From NCBI GenBank assembly GCA_012031265.1, contig JAAUTY010000006.1, forward strand, positions 1-64,000: a stretch of 64,000 nucleotides of DNA, written 5' to 3'. The notes under the pieces are model-generated. The model was not told the DNA's origin. It saw only the letters and a program-made list of their open reading frames with translations, and did not search any database. This DNA comes from Spirulinaceae cyanobacterium SM2_1_0 (GTDB taxonomy: Bacteria > Cyanobacteriota > Cyanobacteriia > Cyanobacteriales > Spirulinaceae). Position 1 is the first letter of the stretch. Each line of letters begins with the position of its first letter. Below are positions 36,921 through 46,296 of this stretch, piece after piece. The translations under genes and the position numbers were made by a program.

Positions 36921-37757
36921 ATGAACGAGTCTAAGGATGCTCTCGATGTTCTCAAGCAGACCAGCCGTACTTTCTTTATCCCCATCAGCCGCCTACCGGT
37001 CGGCCTAAAAGAAGCGGTTGCCTCTGCCTATCTTTGTATGCGTGCGATTGATGAAGTGGAGGATCATCCCACCCTCGATAATGCGGTTAAAGCGCAACTC
37101 TTGCAACAGATGAGCTCGAGCTTGCAGGCCGGTGGCGGACGCACGACACGCAACCACTTTCAAGCCGATTGGGGGGCTAACGCTGAGCTGCTTCCTGACG
37201 TGACCCTGCGCTTCGGTGACTGGGCCGCACTTGCTCCGGACAGTATCGCGCCCCGCATCTGGGATGCCACCGCAGCCATGGCTGATCGCATGGCGCACTG
37301 GGCTTCTGTAAACTGGCAGATTGACACCGAAAGCGATCTCGATCGCTATACCTTTAGCGTCGCCGGGGCTGTCGGTCTGCTGCTATCCGACCTGTGGGCT
37401 TGGCATGATGGTACTCTCACAGATCGCACCCAAGCGATTGGTTTCGGTCGCGGTTTACAAGCGGTCAATGTGCTGCGGAACTACAAAGAAGATCGCCAGC
37501 GAGGCGTGAGCTTCTTTCCGGAAGGTTGGGATGTTGGCGATTTGCAAAACTACGCGCGGCGCAATCTGTTACTGGCCGATTCTTACACGAACTCCCTGCC
37601 CAAGGGGCCGGCTAAAACCTTCTGTCAGATTCCCCTGGTGCTTGCCTGGGGTACGCTCGATACCCTCGCCCTCGGCAAGGACAAGCTCAGCCGCAGTGAC
37701 GTGATGGCGCTGATTGCCCCGTTCACCAATCGCCAGCCCGTGGAGTCGGTCAAGTAG
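36921..37757 (+). CDS. Squalene/phytoene synthase family enzyme
   Basis: The 278-aa protein belongs to the trans-isoprenyl diphosphate head-to-head synthases. The first Asp-rich motif is CMRAIDEVEDHP at about 34-45. The second motif, normally D-x-x-x-D with NxxRDxxED, reads NVLRNYKEDRQRG at about 182: N replaces the first Asp while ED is kept. The RTFFIPISRLP start is typical. These enzymes condense two FPP or GGPP units to squalene or phytoene. The nearby hpnA (hopanoid-associated) fits a triterpenoid role but does not prove it. GTGAGGAG lies before the ATG. Confidence 0.75.
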   Translation: MNESKDALDVLKQTSRTFFIPISRLPVGLKEAVASAYLCMRAIDEVEDHPTLDNAVKAQLLQQMSSSLQAGGGRTTRNHFQADWGANAELLPDVTLRFGDWAALAPDSIAPRIWDATAAMADRMAHWASVNWQIDTESDLDRYTFSVAGAVGLLLSDLWAWHDGTLTDRTQAIGFGRGLQAVNVLRNYKEDRQRGVSFFPEGWDVGDLQNYARRNLLLADSYTNSLPKGPAKTFCQIPLVLAWGTLDTLALGKDKLSRSDVMALIAPFTNRQPVESVK

Positions 37758-37889
37758 GCTGCTGGCAATGGGAGGCGATCGCGATTCAGTCGGAGCATGG
37801 TGGTCATCCAGTCCCAATAGCCCCCCAGACTCGGCTCGATGAATTCATGGTTACTGCCTCTGCCGTCGGCCGTCGCGCGAACAAACCGT

Positions 37890-38126
37890 TCAAGCCGTCA
37901 GCCTGATCCTTAAACCGGCTGACCCTGCCACACTCGGAAGCTCACAATAACCCACGAGCGCTTCGATTTCTGTGGCTAGGGATTCAGCCTGCTCAGCAAG
38001 GTTGGTGAGCTGACGGCGCTGTCTTGCGGTTGCCTGCTCGCTAGCCTTGAGCTTGAGCCAGCGGGAGGTGTCACGGTGTTGCTTTGCGTGCAGAGCAGCA
38101 ATGCGGCGATCGATAGGGGCAAGCAT
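37890..38126 (-). CDS. Doubtful ORF with coiled-coil character in a gene-poor stretch
   Basis: The 78-codon frame starts MLAPIDRRIAALHAKQHRD and is Gln-, Arg- and Lys-rich with coiled-coil spacing. It lies in the 37758-38260 stretch, which otherwise shows no clear gene on either strand. The opposite strand reads DVSAARNLRD near 38165-38200, vaguely like the end of a TnpB-type transposase, so the region may be transposon debris. I assign no function. Confidence 0.2.
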   Translation of the reverse strand: MLAPIDRRIAALHAKQHRDTSRWLKLKASEQATARQRRQLTNLAEQAESLATEIEALVGYCELPSVAGSAGLRIRLTA

Positions 38127-38259
38127 ACGCTCCGAGTGTTGCCGACAGTTCAGTTATGGCACGAAGACGTTAGCGCGGCGAGAAACTTAAGAGATGCTTC
38201 AAGAAGTTCGCTCACGGGTCACTTTGGTGGCGAATCTGCCCTGTCGCCTCCTGGCCAGC

Positions 38260-38384
38260 ATGGGGGTTTGGGTTTTGGGTTTTGAGGTTTGACTTCCGCG
38301 CAGCGGCATCATCCCCAGGATTCCCGGATTGCCAGTACTTAGAACTTAGAACTCAAAATTCAGAACTCCGCGCAGCGGTACTAG
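38260..38384. repeat. CTAG-bounded interspersed element (copy 5), reverse orientation
   Basis: Read on the minus strand it starts CTAGTACCGCTGCGCGG, then GAGTTCTGAATTTTGAGTTC, and the GGAATCCTGGGGATGATGCC segment. Its far end carries CGCTGCGCGG plus a TTTGGGTTTTGGGTTTTGAGG run, which mirrors part of the heptanucleotide array at 34809-34926. The TAG stop of hpnA lies in its CTAG at 38381-38384. Confidence 0.8.
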
Positions 38385-39385
38385 GCGCGATCGCCCCGCC
38401 GCAGTGGCGACGCCGGAGCGGTTTGGAACCAATGCACCGCTGCCCGCACGGCCTCGGGCAGGGACGATTGCGGCAGGCCCAGCTCGCGCCGTGCCTTGCT
38501 GGCGTCGTAGTACATCGCCTGCGCCGCCATACGCACTCCATCCAACGGCACACTCGGCTGTTTTCCCAATGGAGCCAGTAGGCGCTCGTCCACCCAAGCG
38601 ACGGCTAGAGGCAGCCACAATGGCACTTGCCGCTGGGGGGCTGGGTGACCCGTCGCGGCGGCGAGTTGCTGTAGAAATTCGGCCAGCGTCCAGTTTTGAC
38701 CGCCGAGGATGTAGCGATCGCCCGTCTGCCCCTTTTGCCAAGCCAACCAGTGCCCCGCCGCCACATCGCGCACGTCGATGAAATTCAAGCCCGTATTCAC
38801 ATAGGCCGGCATCTGCCCGCGCAAAAAGCGCAAAATCGTCGCACCCGTTGGCGTCGGCTTGCAATCCCAAGGGCCGATCGGCGTGCTGGGGTTGACAATA
38901 ACCAGGTCTTGACCGGCCGCTACCGCTGCGTGAGCGACTTGTTCAGCCCAATATTTCGACTGCTTGTACGCGCCGATCAGTTGATCGGGCGGACTCTGGT
39001 AGGTTTCATCGGCCGGTTGCCCCCCCGGTCGCACGCCGATCGCCGCCACCGAGCTGGTGTAGACCGTGCGCTCGACCCCGGCCGCCCGTGCGGCAGCGAG
39101 AATGTGGCGCGTACCCAGGACATTGCTGCTGTGGAGCGCCGCGCGATCGCGCTGCCAGAGTGAGTAATGTGCCGCGACGTGAAATAGCGCCTGACACCCC
39201 TGCATCAGCTCAGCCAAGTTCGGGGCGAGTAAGTCACCCGCCACTAGCTCCAGATTCAGGCCTTGTAGTGCCACCCGTGAACTGCCCGGCCGCACCAAGG
39301 CGCGCACCGTACAGCCGCGATCGCACAGCAAACGCGCCAGATTTGCACCGATAAACCCCGTTGCCCCCGTCAAAAAAACTTGCAT
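38381..39385 (-). CDS. hpnA: NAD-dependent epimerase/dehydratase, HpnA type
   Basis: The 334-aa protein is an extended short-chain dehydrogenase. The NAD(P)-binding GATGFIGANLARLL is at residues 7-20. The catalytic Y-x-x-x-K is in GAYKQSKYWAE at about 139-149. DRYILGGQNWTLAEF is characteristic of the hopanoid-associated sugar epimerase group. HpnA occurs with hopanoid genes, with a role not fully established. Here it is 0.6 kb from a squalene/phytoene-synthase-family gene on the opposite strand. No shc is in the window. The stop is in the repeat CTAG. Confidence 0.8.
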   Translation of the reverse strand: MQVFLTGATGFIGANLARLLCDRGCTVRALVRPGSSRVALQGLNLELVAGDLLAPNLAELMQGCQALFHVAAHYSLWQRDRAALHSSNVLGTRHILAAARAAGVERTVYTSSVAAIGVRPGGQPADETYQSPPDQLIGAYKQSKYWAEQVAHAAVAAGQDLVIVNPSTPIGPWDCKPTPTGATILRFLRGQMPAYVNTGLNFIDVRDVAAGHWLAWQKGQTGDRYILGGQNWTLAEFLQQLAAATGHPAPQRQVPLWLPLAVAWVDERLLAPLGKQPSVPLDGVRMAAQAMYYDASKARRELGLPQSSLPEAVRAAVHWFQTAPASPLRRGDRA

Positions 39386-39422
39386 CGGTCGCCATTGCAG
39401 AAGATCAAGCCGGAACAGCAGT

Positions 39423-40586
39423 TTAGCCGATCAGGGCTGGCTCGGGTAAGAGGCGGGCCAGCACCTGGCGCAGCACCAGCGCCGTCCACTCAACGTCGGC
39501 CGGTTCAGTCAGGCGGCCGAGCGTCAGACGAATTCCTGACAAAGCTTGAGCGTCGTCGTAGCCCATCGCCTTGAGGATTGGGCTGGGACTCGGCTTGCCG
39601 CTGTGGCACGCAGAGCCAGCACTGATACCAATCCCGGCTAGGTTCAACTGCCGCACGAGGGTGCGGCCGGTCAGGCCCGGCTGGGGCGATCGCAAACAGA
39701 AGCTGACATGGTGGGGCAAGCGCTGCTGGCGATCACCGGTCGGCCGCAGATGGGGTGAGTCGGCGAGCAAGGCAAAGAGGCGATCGCGCAACTCGCACAA
39801 GCGCTGGCGCTCAGCAGGCAGTTCTTGGGCGGCTCGCTCAGCAGCGACACCAAATCCGGCCAGGGTCGCCACCGCCTGCGTCCCCGAACGCCGCCGATTC
39901 TCCTGACCCCCACCTTGCAACAAAGGCTCCAGCTCCAGACCGGATCGGACGTACAGCGCCCCCGCACCTTGTGGCCCATAGAGCTTGTGGCTCGACAGCG
40001 AGAGCAGATCGACACCCAAAGCTGCCACGTCCAGCGGCAAGCGACCAGCAACCTGCACGGCATCGGTGTGGAAGGGAATGCCGCGTGACCGGGCGATCGC
40101 CGCCAGTTCACGAATGGGCTGTAGCGTGCCCACCTCACTCTGACCATAGATCGTCGAAATCAACACCGTATCCGGCCGCATCGCCGCCGCCAAATCTGCT
40201 GGTGCTACCCGTCCCCGGGCATTGACCGGCAGCTCACTGACCTGCCAACCCCGCGCCGCCAGCCAGCGCACCGGTTCCGCCACAGCCGAATGCTCCACGC
40301 TGGAGATAATCAGGTGCTGGGGCGTGGTGTATTGATGAGCGATCCCAAAAATCGCCAAGTTGTTCGCCTCGGTGCCACTGGCGGTAAATGTGAGCGTACC
40401 GGGATCGCGCGCGCCAATGAGCTGTGCCACCTGGCTGCGGGCCTCCTCAACGACCATCGCCGCCTGCTGACCCCAACTGTGCAAGCTGGAAGGATTGCCC
40501 CACTGCTCAGTCAAGATGGTTTGCATCCGGGCGATCGCCTCCGGTCGGGTCGGCGTTGTTGCGCTGTAGTCGAGATAAATCTGCAT
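39423..40586 (-). CDS. Cysteine desulfurase (IscS/NifS-like)
   Basis: The 387-aa PLP enzyme starts MQIYLDYSATTPTRPEAI. The PLP Lys is in SLSSHKLYGPQGAGALYVR at about 200. The catalytic Cys loop is GISAGSACHSG at about 326. It mobilises sulfur from L-cysteine for Fe-S clusters, tRNA thiolation or other pathways. The N-terminal HxxxEH-like SSVEHSAV is typical of the group I (NifS/IscS) enzymes. No isc or suf genes adjoin, so the sulfur acceptor is unclear. Confidence 0.9.
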   Translation of the reverse strand: MQIYLDYSATTPTRPEAIARMQTILTEQWGNPSSLHSWGQQAAMVVEEARSQVAQLIGARDPGTLTFTASGTEANNLAIFGIAHQYTTPQHLIISSVEHSAVAEPVRWLAARGWQVSELPVNARGRVAPADLAAAMRPDTVLISTIYGQSEVGTLQPIRELAAIARSRGIPFHTDAVQVAGRLPLDVAALGVDLLSLSSHKLYGPQGAGALYVRSGLELEPLLQGGGQENRRRSGTQAVATLAGFGVAAERAAQELPAERQRLCELRDRLFALLADSPHLRPTGDRQQRLPHHVSFCLRSPQPGLTGRTLVRQLNLAGIGISAGSACHSGKPSPSPILKAMGYDDAQALSGIRLTLGRLTEPADVEWTALVLRQVLARLLPEPALIG

Positions 40587-40739
40587 TCCCTAAATCATTC
40601 CCCTAGCAAACGGCATACAGCACATGCAGGCATAACACGGCTGGCGGCTCGCGATCGCTGGACATACGGACCGCCCTACATCCAATGGGTTCAGAAGTCC
40701 CTCGGCATTCTAAACCCCAAACAGATCTCCGCCTCAAAA

Positions 40740-41120
40740 CTAGCCTCCCGGCTTGGCCACATTGTAATCTTCATGCGACATCGCGGCTTCCGGGACAAGG
40801 ATGCCGCCCTCGTAGCGACAGAGCAAGCGGTAACTGCGTGTCACGGGAATACTGACAACGGTGCGATCATGGCGCAAGCGCTTGCCACCGAACTGTCGGT
40901 AGTCTTGTTGTTCCGCAAGGGCTTGGATAATGTCGCGCGTTTTGCGAACCACATGCTTCGGCAAAGCGCGCAAATCGATCGGGTCACGTTCAAAGCTAGC
41001 CTGCCAATCATGGCGCTCAGCCTGCTCTTGGGCACGGACAGCCTCCTGCTGAGCGCAGCGGTGACATTGTTGTCCGTAGCCCTTGTGGCCACAGGGGAAT
41101 TGTTTTTTTCGTCTTGCCAT
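40740..41120 (-). CDS. Small protein with an N-terminal zinc-binding motif
   Basis: The 126-aa protein begins MARRKKQFPCGHKGYGQQ and then CHRCAQQEAVR. The C-G-H and C-x-x-C spacing suggests one zinc site. The middle includes LRALPKHVVRKTRDIIQALA and a C-terminal RSYRLLCRYEGG segment. The combination is familiar from conserved cyanobacterial proteins without a known role (DUF7682-like). It lies alone between the desulfurase and DUF3531 genes, on the same strand. Confidence 0.6.
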   Translation of the reverse strand: MARRKKQFPCGHKGYGQQCHRCAQQEAVRAQEQAERHDWQASFERDPIDLRALPKHVVRKTRDIIQALAEQQDYRQFGGKRLRHDRTVVSIPVTRSYRLLCRYEGGILVPEAAMSHEDYNVAKPGG

Positions 41121-41443
41121 GAGCCTTTGAGGATGCAGAGCACCTACAAAATATTGAGCCGAGGATTAACGCCAAGAGTCGCTCTGTAGAATCGTGATTG
41201 CCCACTTGACGCGCCACTAAGAGCGGTTTCAGAACAACAACATCAGGACTGACATTGTTGGCCAAGACCCCCTTGCCAATCAACAACTCGTCGATTACAG
41301 CACTCGCGCCGTTTAACTCTGAAAAATGACAATCTCACTGGCACTCTCACACTGAATCGATCCGGTGCGATCCAGCCACCACGCTGATTTAGCCAGCCTA
41401 TTGACTCATACTAATAGATTGCTTCTGAGCGAGACAAAATTTA
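41121..41443. other. Gap between two conserved small genes
   Basis: The 323 bp contain no convincing ORF, hairpin or promoter. The stretch is AT-richer than the flanks. It presumably holds the promoter of the zinc-motif gene at its left end and the 3' end of the DUF3531 transcript at its right end. Confidence 0.3.
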
Positions 41444-41893
41444 TCACTCGCCTTCGGTGAACAAGGCTGGGTGATGACCGGCGATCTGCCAATCCGGGTT
41501 TTGACCGCCCACAATCAACTGTTGCAGCAGGACATATTCTTGACTCAACTGCCGCAGAGCATTGATCAAAATGTCAAGGGCAATCGGGTCGCTAGTGCCG
41601 AGATCGAGCCAGCAGCGTCCCCAATTACCGCGATACTCGCAGTCGCTCATATTGTGCATCGGGGCCATGAGGGCGCGCTCCGCCGCGTCGCGGTCGTAGT
41701 CCATATAGCTCAGATCGACACCGGTTTCCATGACTTGCAGATTTTCGGCGTTGAACGCGCCCAGCTTACCGAGGTAATACCAAGAATTGAGAGTTTCTTC
41801 GACATACTGCCGATCGATCGGTGTCGGCAAGGTTGCAAATTCCCACCATAGCCAGAGGTCGAAGGGGTTAAATTCACGAAACTGGATATCCAT
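41444..41893 (-). CDS. DUF3531 family protein
   Basis: The 149-aa protein starts MDIQFREFNPFDLWLWWEF and contains WCWLDLGTSDP-like residues (GRCWLDLGTSDPIALDIL near 90-107). The acidic, Trp-rich N-terminus and conserved NPFDLW are typical of this cyanobacterial family of unknown function. It is soluble and has no signal. The ATG at 41891-41893 is the only good start. Neighbours give no functional clue. Confidence 0.8.
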   Translation of the reverse strand: MDIQFREFNPFDLWLWWEFATLPTPIDRQYVEETLNSWYYLGKLGAFNAENLQVMETGVDLSYMDYDRDAAERALMAPMHNMSDCEYRGNWGRCWLDLGTSDPIALDILINALRQLSQEYVLLQQLIVGGQNPDWQIAGHHPALFTEGE

Positions 41894-42131
41894 AGGTCAA
41901 AACTAAGCGTACTGGGTTCGGAAGGCCGGGGGGGTGATCGCTGCACCATCTAGATCGCTAAGCTATGCCACCAGGTTACCTGAGAGCGAGTATTGCAAGT
42001 TGTTGCAGGCTGACCAGTACTGGGTAAGATCCGGTATCTTATTTAGGGATGACAAAATCTTAAGCAAATCTTAAGTACAGCGCCGATGCCGTTGGTGATC
42101 GGTCGCGCACGCGCAGAGTTTAGCAGGAGCA

Positions 42132-42356
42132 ATGAGCAGTCTTATGACACCAGCCATCATGCGCCAAGTTTGGGAACTGATCGAGAATACCCAAGCTAGT
42201 ATGTTGCTTAGGCAAGATGACCCTAGCCTTGTGGCTTGGGTGCTGTCACAACTGGCCAATCGTCGCTCTCTCGAACAGCAGGAGGCGATTGTGCTGCGCG
42301 ACTATCTGCGATCGCGCACCGCTCTCATTCGTGACCTCGCAGCGCAGCGCAGCTGA
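42132..42356 (+). CDS. Conserved hypothetical protein, 74 aa
   Basis: This is a small helical protein: MSSLMTPAIMRQVWELIENT, then LRQDDPSLVAWVLSQL and QQEAIVLRDYLRSR. It has no membrane span. The ATG has AGGAG five bases upstream (GCAGGAGCAATG). It precedes the amino-acid transporter genes on the same strand by 175 bp. A similar short protein is common in cyanobacteria, but I know no role. Confidence 0.6.
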   Translation: MSSLMTPAIMRQVWELIENTQASMLLRQDDPSLVAWVLSQLANRRSLEQQEAIVLRDYLRSRTALIRDLAAQRS

Positions 42357-42531
42357 AATACCAAGGGTGATCGCCTTGCTCCCGCTCTGCATTCGCGTCA
42401 CATATTTTACAAAACGTCACGGAACTCTAAGAATTTCAATCCTCAATCCGCTTTTTGTAGCTATTTACACGCAAACCTACCCTTGAGTAGCTAAATATAG
42501 AGGGTAATTTATCTGTGATGGCGTGAAATTA

Positions 42532-43623
42532 ATGCGTAAGTGGAGTTCTGTATTCCTGACAACCTTGTTTGCGGCTGGATTGATGACAGCTTGTGCAAGT
42601 GCGCCCGAAACCGACACGGCGGGCGGTGCTGAAGGCGGCGATGATACCGAAGAAACCACAGCAGCCAGTGGTGACAGCCGCCTAGATACCATCAAAGAGC
42701 GGGGTACGCTGATCTGCGGTGTCGATGGCGGCATTCCGGGCTTTAGCTTTGTGGATGAGTCGGGTGAGTATTCGGGCATCGATGTGGATATCTGCAAAGC
42801 CGTCGCAGCGGCTGTGCTGGGCGATCCAGAAGCAGTTGAGTATCGCAACCTGGACTCGACCGAGCGTTTCACGGCTCTAGCCGGTGGCGAAGTCGATATG
42901 CTCTCGCGCAACACGACCTGGACGATCAGCCGCGATACTTCCGTCGGTTTGGAGTTTGCGCCGACCACCTTCTACGACGGTCAGGGCATGATGGTGCGCG
43001 CCGACGCCGGCATTGAGACCATCGAAGACCTAGCCGGTAAGGCAATCTGCGTGGAAGCCGGAACAACGACCGAGCTGAACCTGACTGACAACCTGCGGAA
43101 AGCCGAAGTCGAGGCCGAGACTGTGACCTTTCAACAGGCTGATCCGGCCTATGCGGCCTATGCCGAAGGTCGCTGCGAAGGCATGACCTCTGACAAGTCG
43201 CAGTTGATCGCTCGCCGCAGCACCTTGCCCAATCCGGACGAGCACGTGCTTATGGATATCACGATGTCGAAGGAGCCGCTCGGCCCGGTGACGATCAACA
43301 ATGACTCGGCTTGGTTCGATGTCGTCAAGTGGGTCACCTACGGCTTGATCGAGGCTGAAGAGCTGGAAATCAATCAGGGTAATGTCCAAGAGCAGTTGGA
43401 GAGTGAAGATCCCAACATCCGCCGCTTCCTTGGCGTTGAGGGTGACTTGGGTGAAGGCATCAATCTCAACAATGACTTCATGGTCGTGGTGATCGAGTCT
43501 GTGGGCAACTACGGCGAGATCTACGAGCGCAACCTGGGTGCGGACTCGGAGTTCAACCTGCCGCGTGGTCAAAATGACCTGTGGACTCGGGGTGGCTTGC
43601 TCTATGCACCGCCGTTCCGTTAA
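42532..43623 (+). CDS. natF: Amino-acid ABC transporter substrate-binding lipoprotein
   Basis: The 363-aa protein starts with a lipoprotein signal (MRKWSSVFLTTLFAAGLMTA, then C) and an acidic linker. The family-3 binding-protein signature is present: GTLICGVDGGIPGFSF then DIDICKAVAAAVLG-like DVDICKAV, and LDSTERFTALAGGEVDML. This AapJ/BztA-type protein captures amino acids in the periplasm for the NatFGH-type permease complex. I chose the ATG at 42532 over the GTG at 42523. A strong hairpin follows the gene before the permease genes. Confidence 0.85.
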   Translation: MRKWSSVFLTTLFAAGLMTACASAPETDTAGGAEGGDDTEETTAASGDSRLDTIKERGTLICGVDGGIPGFSFVDESGEYSGIDVDICKAVAAAVLGDPEAVEYRNLDSTERFTALAGGEVDMLSRNTTWTISRDTSVGLEFAPTTFYDGQGMMVRADAGIETIEDLAGKAICVEAGTTTELNLTDNLRKAEVEAETVTFQQADPAYAAYAEGRCEGMTSDKSQLIARRSTLPNPDEHVLMDITMSKEPLGPVTINNDSAWFDVVKWVTYGLIEAEELEINQGNVQEQLESEDPNIRRFLGVEGDLGEGINLNNDFMVVVIESVGNYGEIYERNLGADSEFNLPRGQNDLWTRGGLLYAPPFR

Positions 43624-43649
43624 TTAACGCCCGCCTAGTGTTGGGCTTG

Positions 43650-43675
43650 GCAGCCAGGGGATTCCCTGGCTGCCG
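43650..43675 (+). terminator. Strong hairpin between binding-protein and permease genes
   Basis: GGCAGCCAGGG-GATT-CCCTGGCTGCC forms a perfect 11-bp stem with a 4-base loop. No U tract follows, so it is probably a transcript-stabilising or partially terminating structure. Such hairpins commonly keep periplasmic binding-protein mRNA more abundant than downstream permease mRNA. Confidence 0.6.
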
Positions 43676-43747
43676 CTTCTGTCACCATTGACACCCCTGC
43701 TCGCTTGACCTGAGCGCTCCTTCTGGTCTCAATTTCTTGGCTGATTC

Positions 43748-44919
43748 ATGATTACGGGTAACGACGAGCAAAGTATCCCCTTGTGGCGTGACGAACGCTT
43801 CTGGCGGGTGGCCCTCCAGATTGGCGTTTTGGTGGTGGTGATTGCGATCGCTCTCTACTCGTACACAATGTCAGCGTCAACTTGCAACGCACGGGAACTG
43901 AGTTCGGATTTGGCTTTCTCAACACCCAAGCTGCTTTCGACATTCAAGAAAGCATCATCCCCTACGATCCAGCGACCGATTCCTACGGTCGCGTTTTGCT
44001 GGCGGGCTTTCTCAATTCGTTGCGTGTCATTATTCCGGGTCTGATCCTGACCACTTTGCTCGGCATCCTGGCAGGAGTCGTAAGCTTCTCCGATAACTGG
44101 CTGCTCCGCAAGGGCAGTCTCCTGTACGTCGAGATCATCCGCAATATCCCCCTGCTGTTGCAGCTCTACTTTTGGTATCGCGCGGTTTTCTCGAAGCTCC
44201 CCAACCCAGACAATCGCCTTGCCTGGTTTGGCAGTATCTATCTCAGCAATCGCGGCGTATTTTTGCCCTGGCCAGCGATGAATTGGCAGTTTGGGAGCAG
44301 CGCGATCGCCCTGCTCGTTCTCGTGATTGCCGTCGGCTGGCTCTGGCGCTGGCGCACCCAGTTGATGGTCGAGACCGGTCAGTCTGGGCAGTCGCAATTG
44401 TTGGCGCTGTGGGCACTGGCCGCGATCGCCCTGCTGCTAGTGGTCTTCGGCTTCGGCTGGCAAATTCCCCAGGAGACCGACTCAGCGGTCTTTGATGGCG
44501 GTCTCCGCTTGAGCGCCGAGTTCTCTGCGATCCTCTTCGGCCTCGTCATCTACACCAGTGCCTATGTCTCCGAGATCGTCCGCGCCGGGATTCAGTCCGT
44601 GGCGAAAGGTCAGTGGGAAGCCGCGCGGGCACTGGGTCTGAAGTCAGGTCTGACGATGCGCTTGGTGGTGTTTCCCCAAGCGCTGCGGGTGATTATCCCG
44701 CCGTTGAATAGCCAGTACATGAACTTGGCGAAGAACTCTAGCTTGGCGATCGCCGTGGGCTATGTCGATATCTATTCCGTCGCCAACACCACCTATAACC
44801 AGGCCGGTCGTCCGGTGGAAGTCATGCTGATCATCATGGTGACTTATCTGATCTTGGACTTGATGATCTCAGCGGTGATGAATACCCTGAATAATCTCGT
44901 GCAAATTCGCGAACGTTAA
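43748..44919 (+). pseudogene. natG: Amino-acid ABC transporter permease, interrupted by a one-base frameshift
   Basis: Two frames make one permease. The first part reads SIPLWRDERFWRVALQIGVL to IALYSY. The second resumes at HNVSVNLQRTGTEFGFGFLN and continues with the transport domain, EYA-type motif region QWEAARALGLKSGLTMRLVV and VNTTYNQAGRP-like end. The join lies near 43863-43866, where TACAC would need one extra C (TACCAC). The rest is intact: about five or six spans and the EAARALGL loop that contacts the ATPase. The full-length product would have about 390 aa. A sequencing error is the simplest explanation. Confidence 0.8.
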
Positions 44920-44970
44920 GCGATTTCAACCGACTGTGTTTCTTCTACGTCCTTTCAATTCCCCTTATTG

Positions 44971-46191
44971 ATGACCGCGCTCACCCCCCAAACTGCTGAC
45001 TTCGGCCCTCCCGCCGCGATGCGGGATACCCCCATCAACTGGCTCAAGAAAAACCTCTTCAGCCCCTGGTACAACACGATCATCACCCTCGTGATCGGGG
45101 CGATCGCCCTTTACGCGGCCTACACCTTTGGCAACTGGGCTTTGACGACGGCACAGTGGGATGTGATTCCCCGCAACCTACAGCTGCTGATGGTCGGGCG
45201 CTACCCCAGCGAGCTGTACTGGCGGCTCTGGGTGTTGCTGGGTTTGGTCGCGGTCTTTTCGGGCTTGTCCTGGGGGGTCGTCGCTCGCCGCGCTCCGCAG
45301 CTCTACAGTCGGAATATTCTCATCGGCCTGGCGATCGCGGCTGGCGTCTGCCTGCTAGTGCCCACACCCCTACCCTATCGCTTGCTTCTCCTCGCCTTGC
45401 TGCTGGTGATCGCGATCACAGCTTGGGTGGGTCAGCAGGCGGGGCAACGCTTACCAGCGCTCGGCACTTGGATTTCATTCGGTTGGTTTGGCGTTTTTGT
45501 GACCGGTCTGATTCTGATTGGCGGCGGCTTCTTTGGTCTGGAATCAGTCGGCACGAATGAATGGCAAGGTCTACTCCTCACCGCGTTGACAGCGGCGATC
45601 AGCATCGTCCTCTGCTTCCCAATCGGGGTCATCGTTGCCCTGGGTCGCCGCAGCCCACTACCCATTCTGCGCTGGCTTTGCGTCGCCTACATTGAGGTCA
45701 TTCGGGGCGTACCACTGATCACCATCCTATTCATGGGGCAGGTGATGATTCCGCTCTTTTTGCCGGAAGGAATGCGCCCCGACCGCGTGATCCGTGCCAT
45801 TGTCGGTCTGACCCTGTTCAGTTCTGCCTACCTAGCAGAGAATGTGCGAGGGGGCCTACAGTCAATCCCACGCGGTCAAGGTGAAGCCGCCCGCGCCCTG
45901 GGACTTAATCCGGTGCTCACCGTTAGTCTGATTGTTTTACCCCAAGCGCTCAAGGCCGTGATTCCGGCGATCGTGGGACAATTTATTAGCCTGTTTCAGG
46001 ACACCACATTGCTGGCGATCGTGGGCTTGGTTGAGTTATTGGGCATTAGCAATTCAATTTTGGCGAACCCGCAGTTTCTCGGCCGCTTCTCAGAGGTCTA
46101 TCTCTTTGATGCTTTGCTATTCTGGGGATTCTGCTACGCGATGTCCGCCGCGAGTCGTTGGGTTGAAGCGAAAGTAAATGTTGACCATTAG
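44971..46191 (+). CDS. natH: Amino-acid ABC transporter permease
   Basis: The protein has 406 aa. It has about eight hydrophobic spans, more than the core five. The N-terminal extension (residues 30-200) resembles AapM/BztC. The transport domain includes YIEVIRGVPLITILFMGQVM and the EAA loop GQGEAARALGLNPVLTVSL about residue 305. It forms the channel with the preceding permease. It lies 51 bp after that gene. The ATG at 44971 is preceded by an in-frame TTG. Confidence 0.88.
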   Translation: MTALTPQTADFGPPAAMRDTPINWLKKNLFSPWYNTIITLVIGAIALYAAYTFGNWALTTAQWDVIPRNLQLLMVGRYPSELYWRLWVLLGLVAVFSGLSWGVVARRAPQLYSRNILIGLAIAAGVCLLVPTPLPYRLLLLALLLVIAITAWVGQQAGQRLPALGTWISFGWFGVFVTGLILIGGGFFGLESVGTNEWQGLLLTALTAAISIVLCFPIGVIVALGRRSPLPILRWLCVAYIEVIRGVPLITILFMGQVMIPLFLPEGMRPDRVIRAIVGLTLFSSAYLAENVRGGLQSIPRGQGEAARALGLNPVLTVSLIVLPQALKAVIPAIVGQFISLFQDTTLLAIVGLVELLGISNSILANPQFLGRFSEVYLFDALLFWGFCYAMSAASRWVEAKVNVDH

Positions 46192-46296
46192 TCGTTGCCG
46201 GGTAAAGTGACTCGCTAGATCGCTGCGAAATTTGCTATGACGTTAACTAACCCCATCCTCTCGCTGTCGTCTTAACCACTGCTCAGGAGAGCAAAT

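Noticed and set aside
38076-38285. Plus-strand ORF with DVSAARNLRDASRS, possible TnpB remnant
   Set aside because: The similarity is a single short phrase, there is no zinc ribbon and no second motif, and the frame ends in repeat DNA. Too weak to call a transposase.
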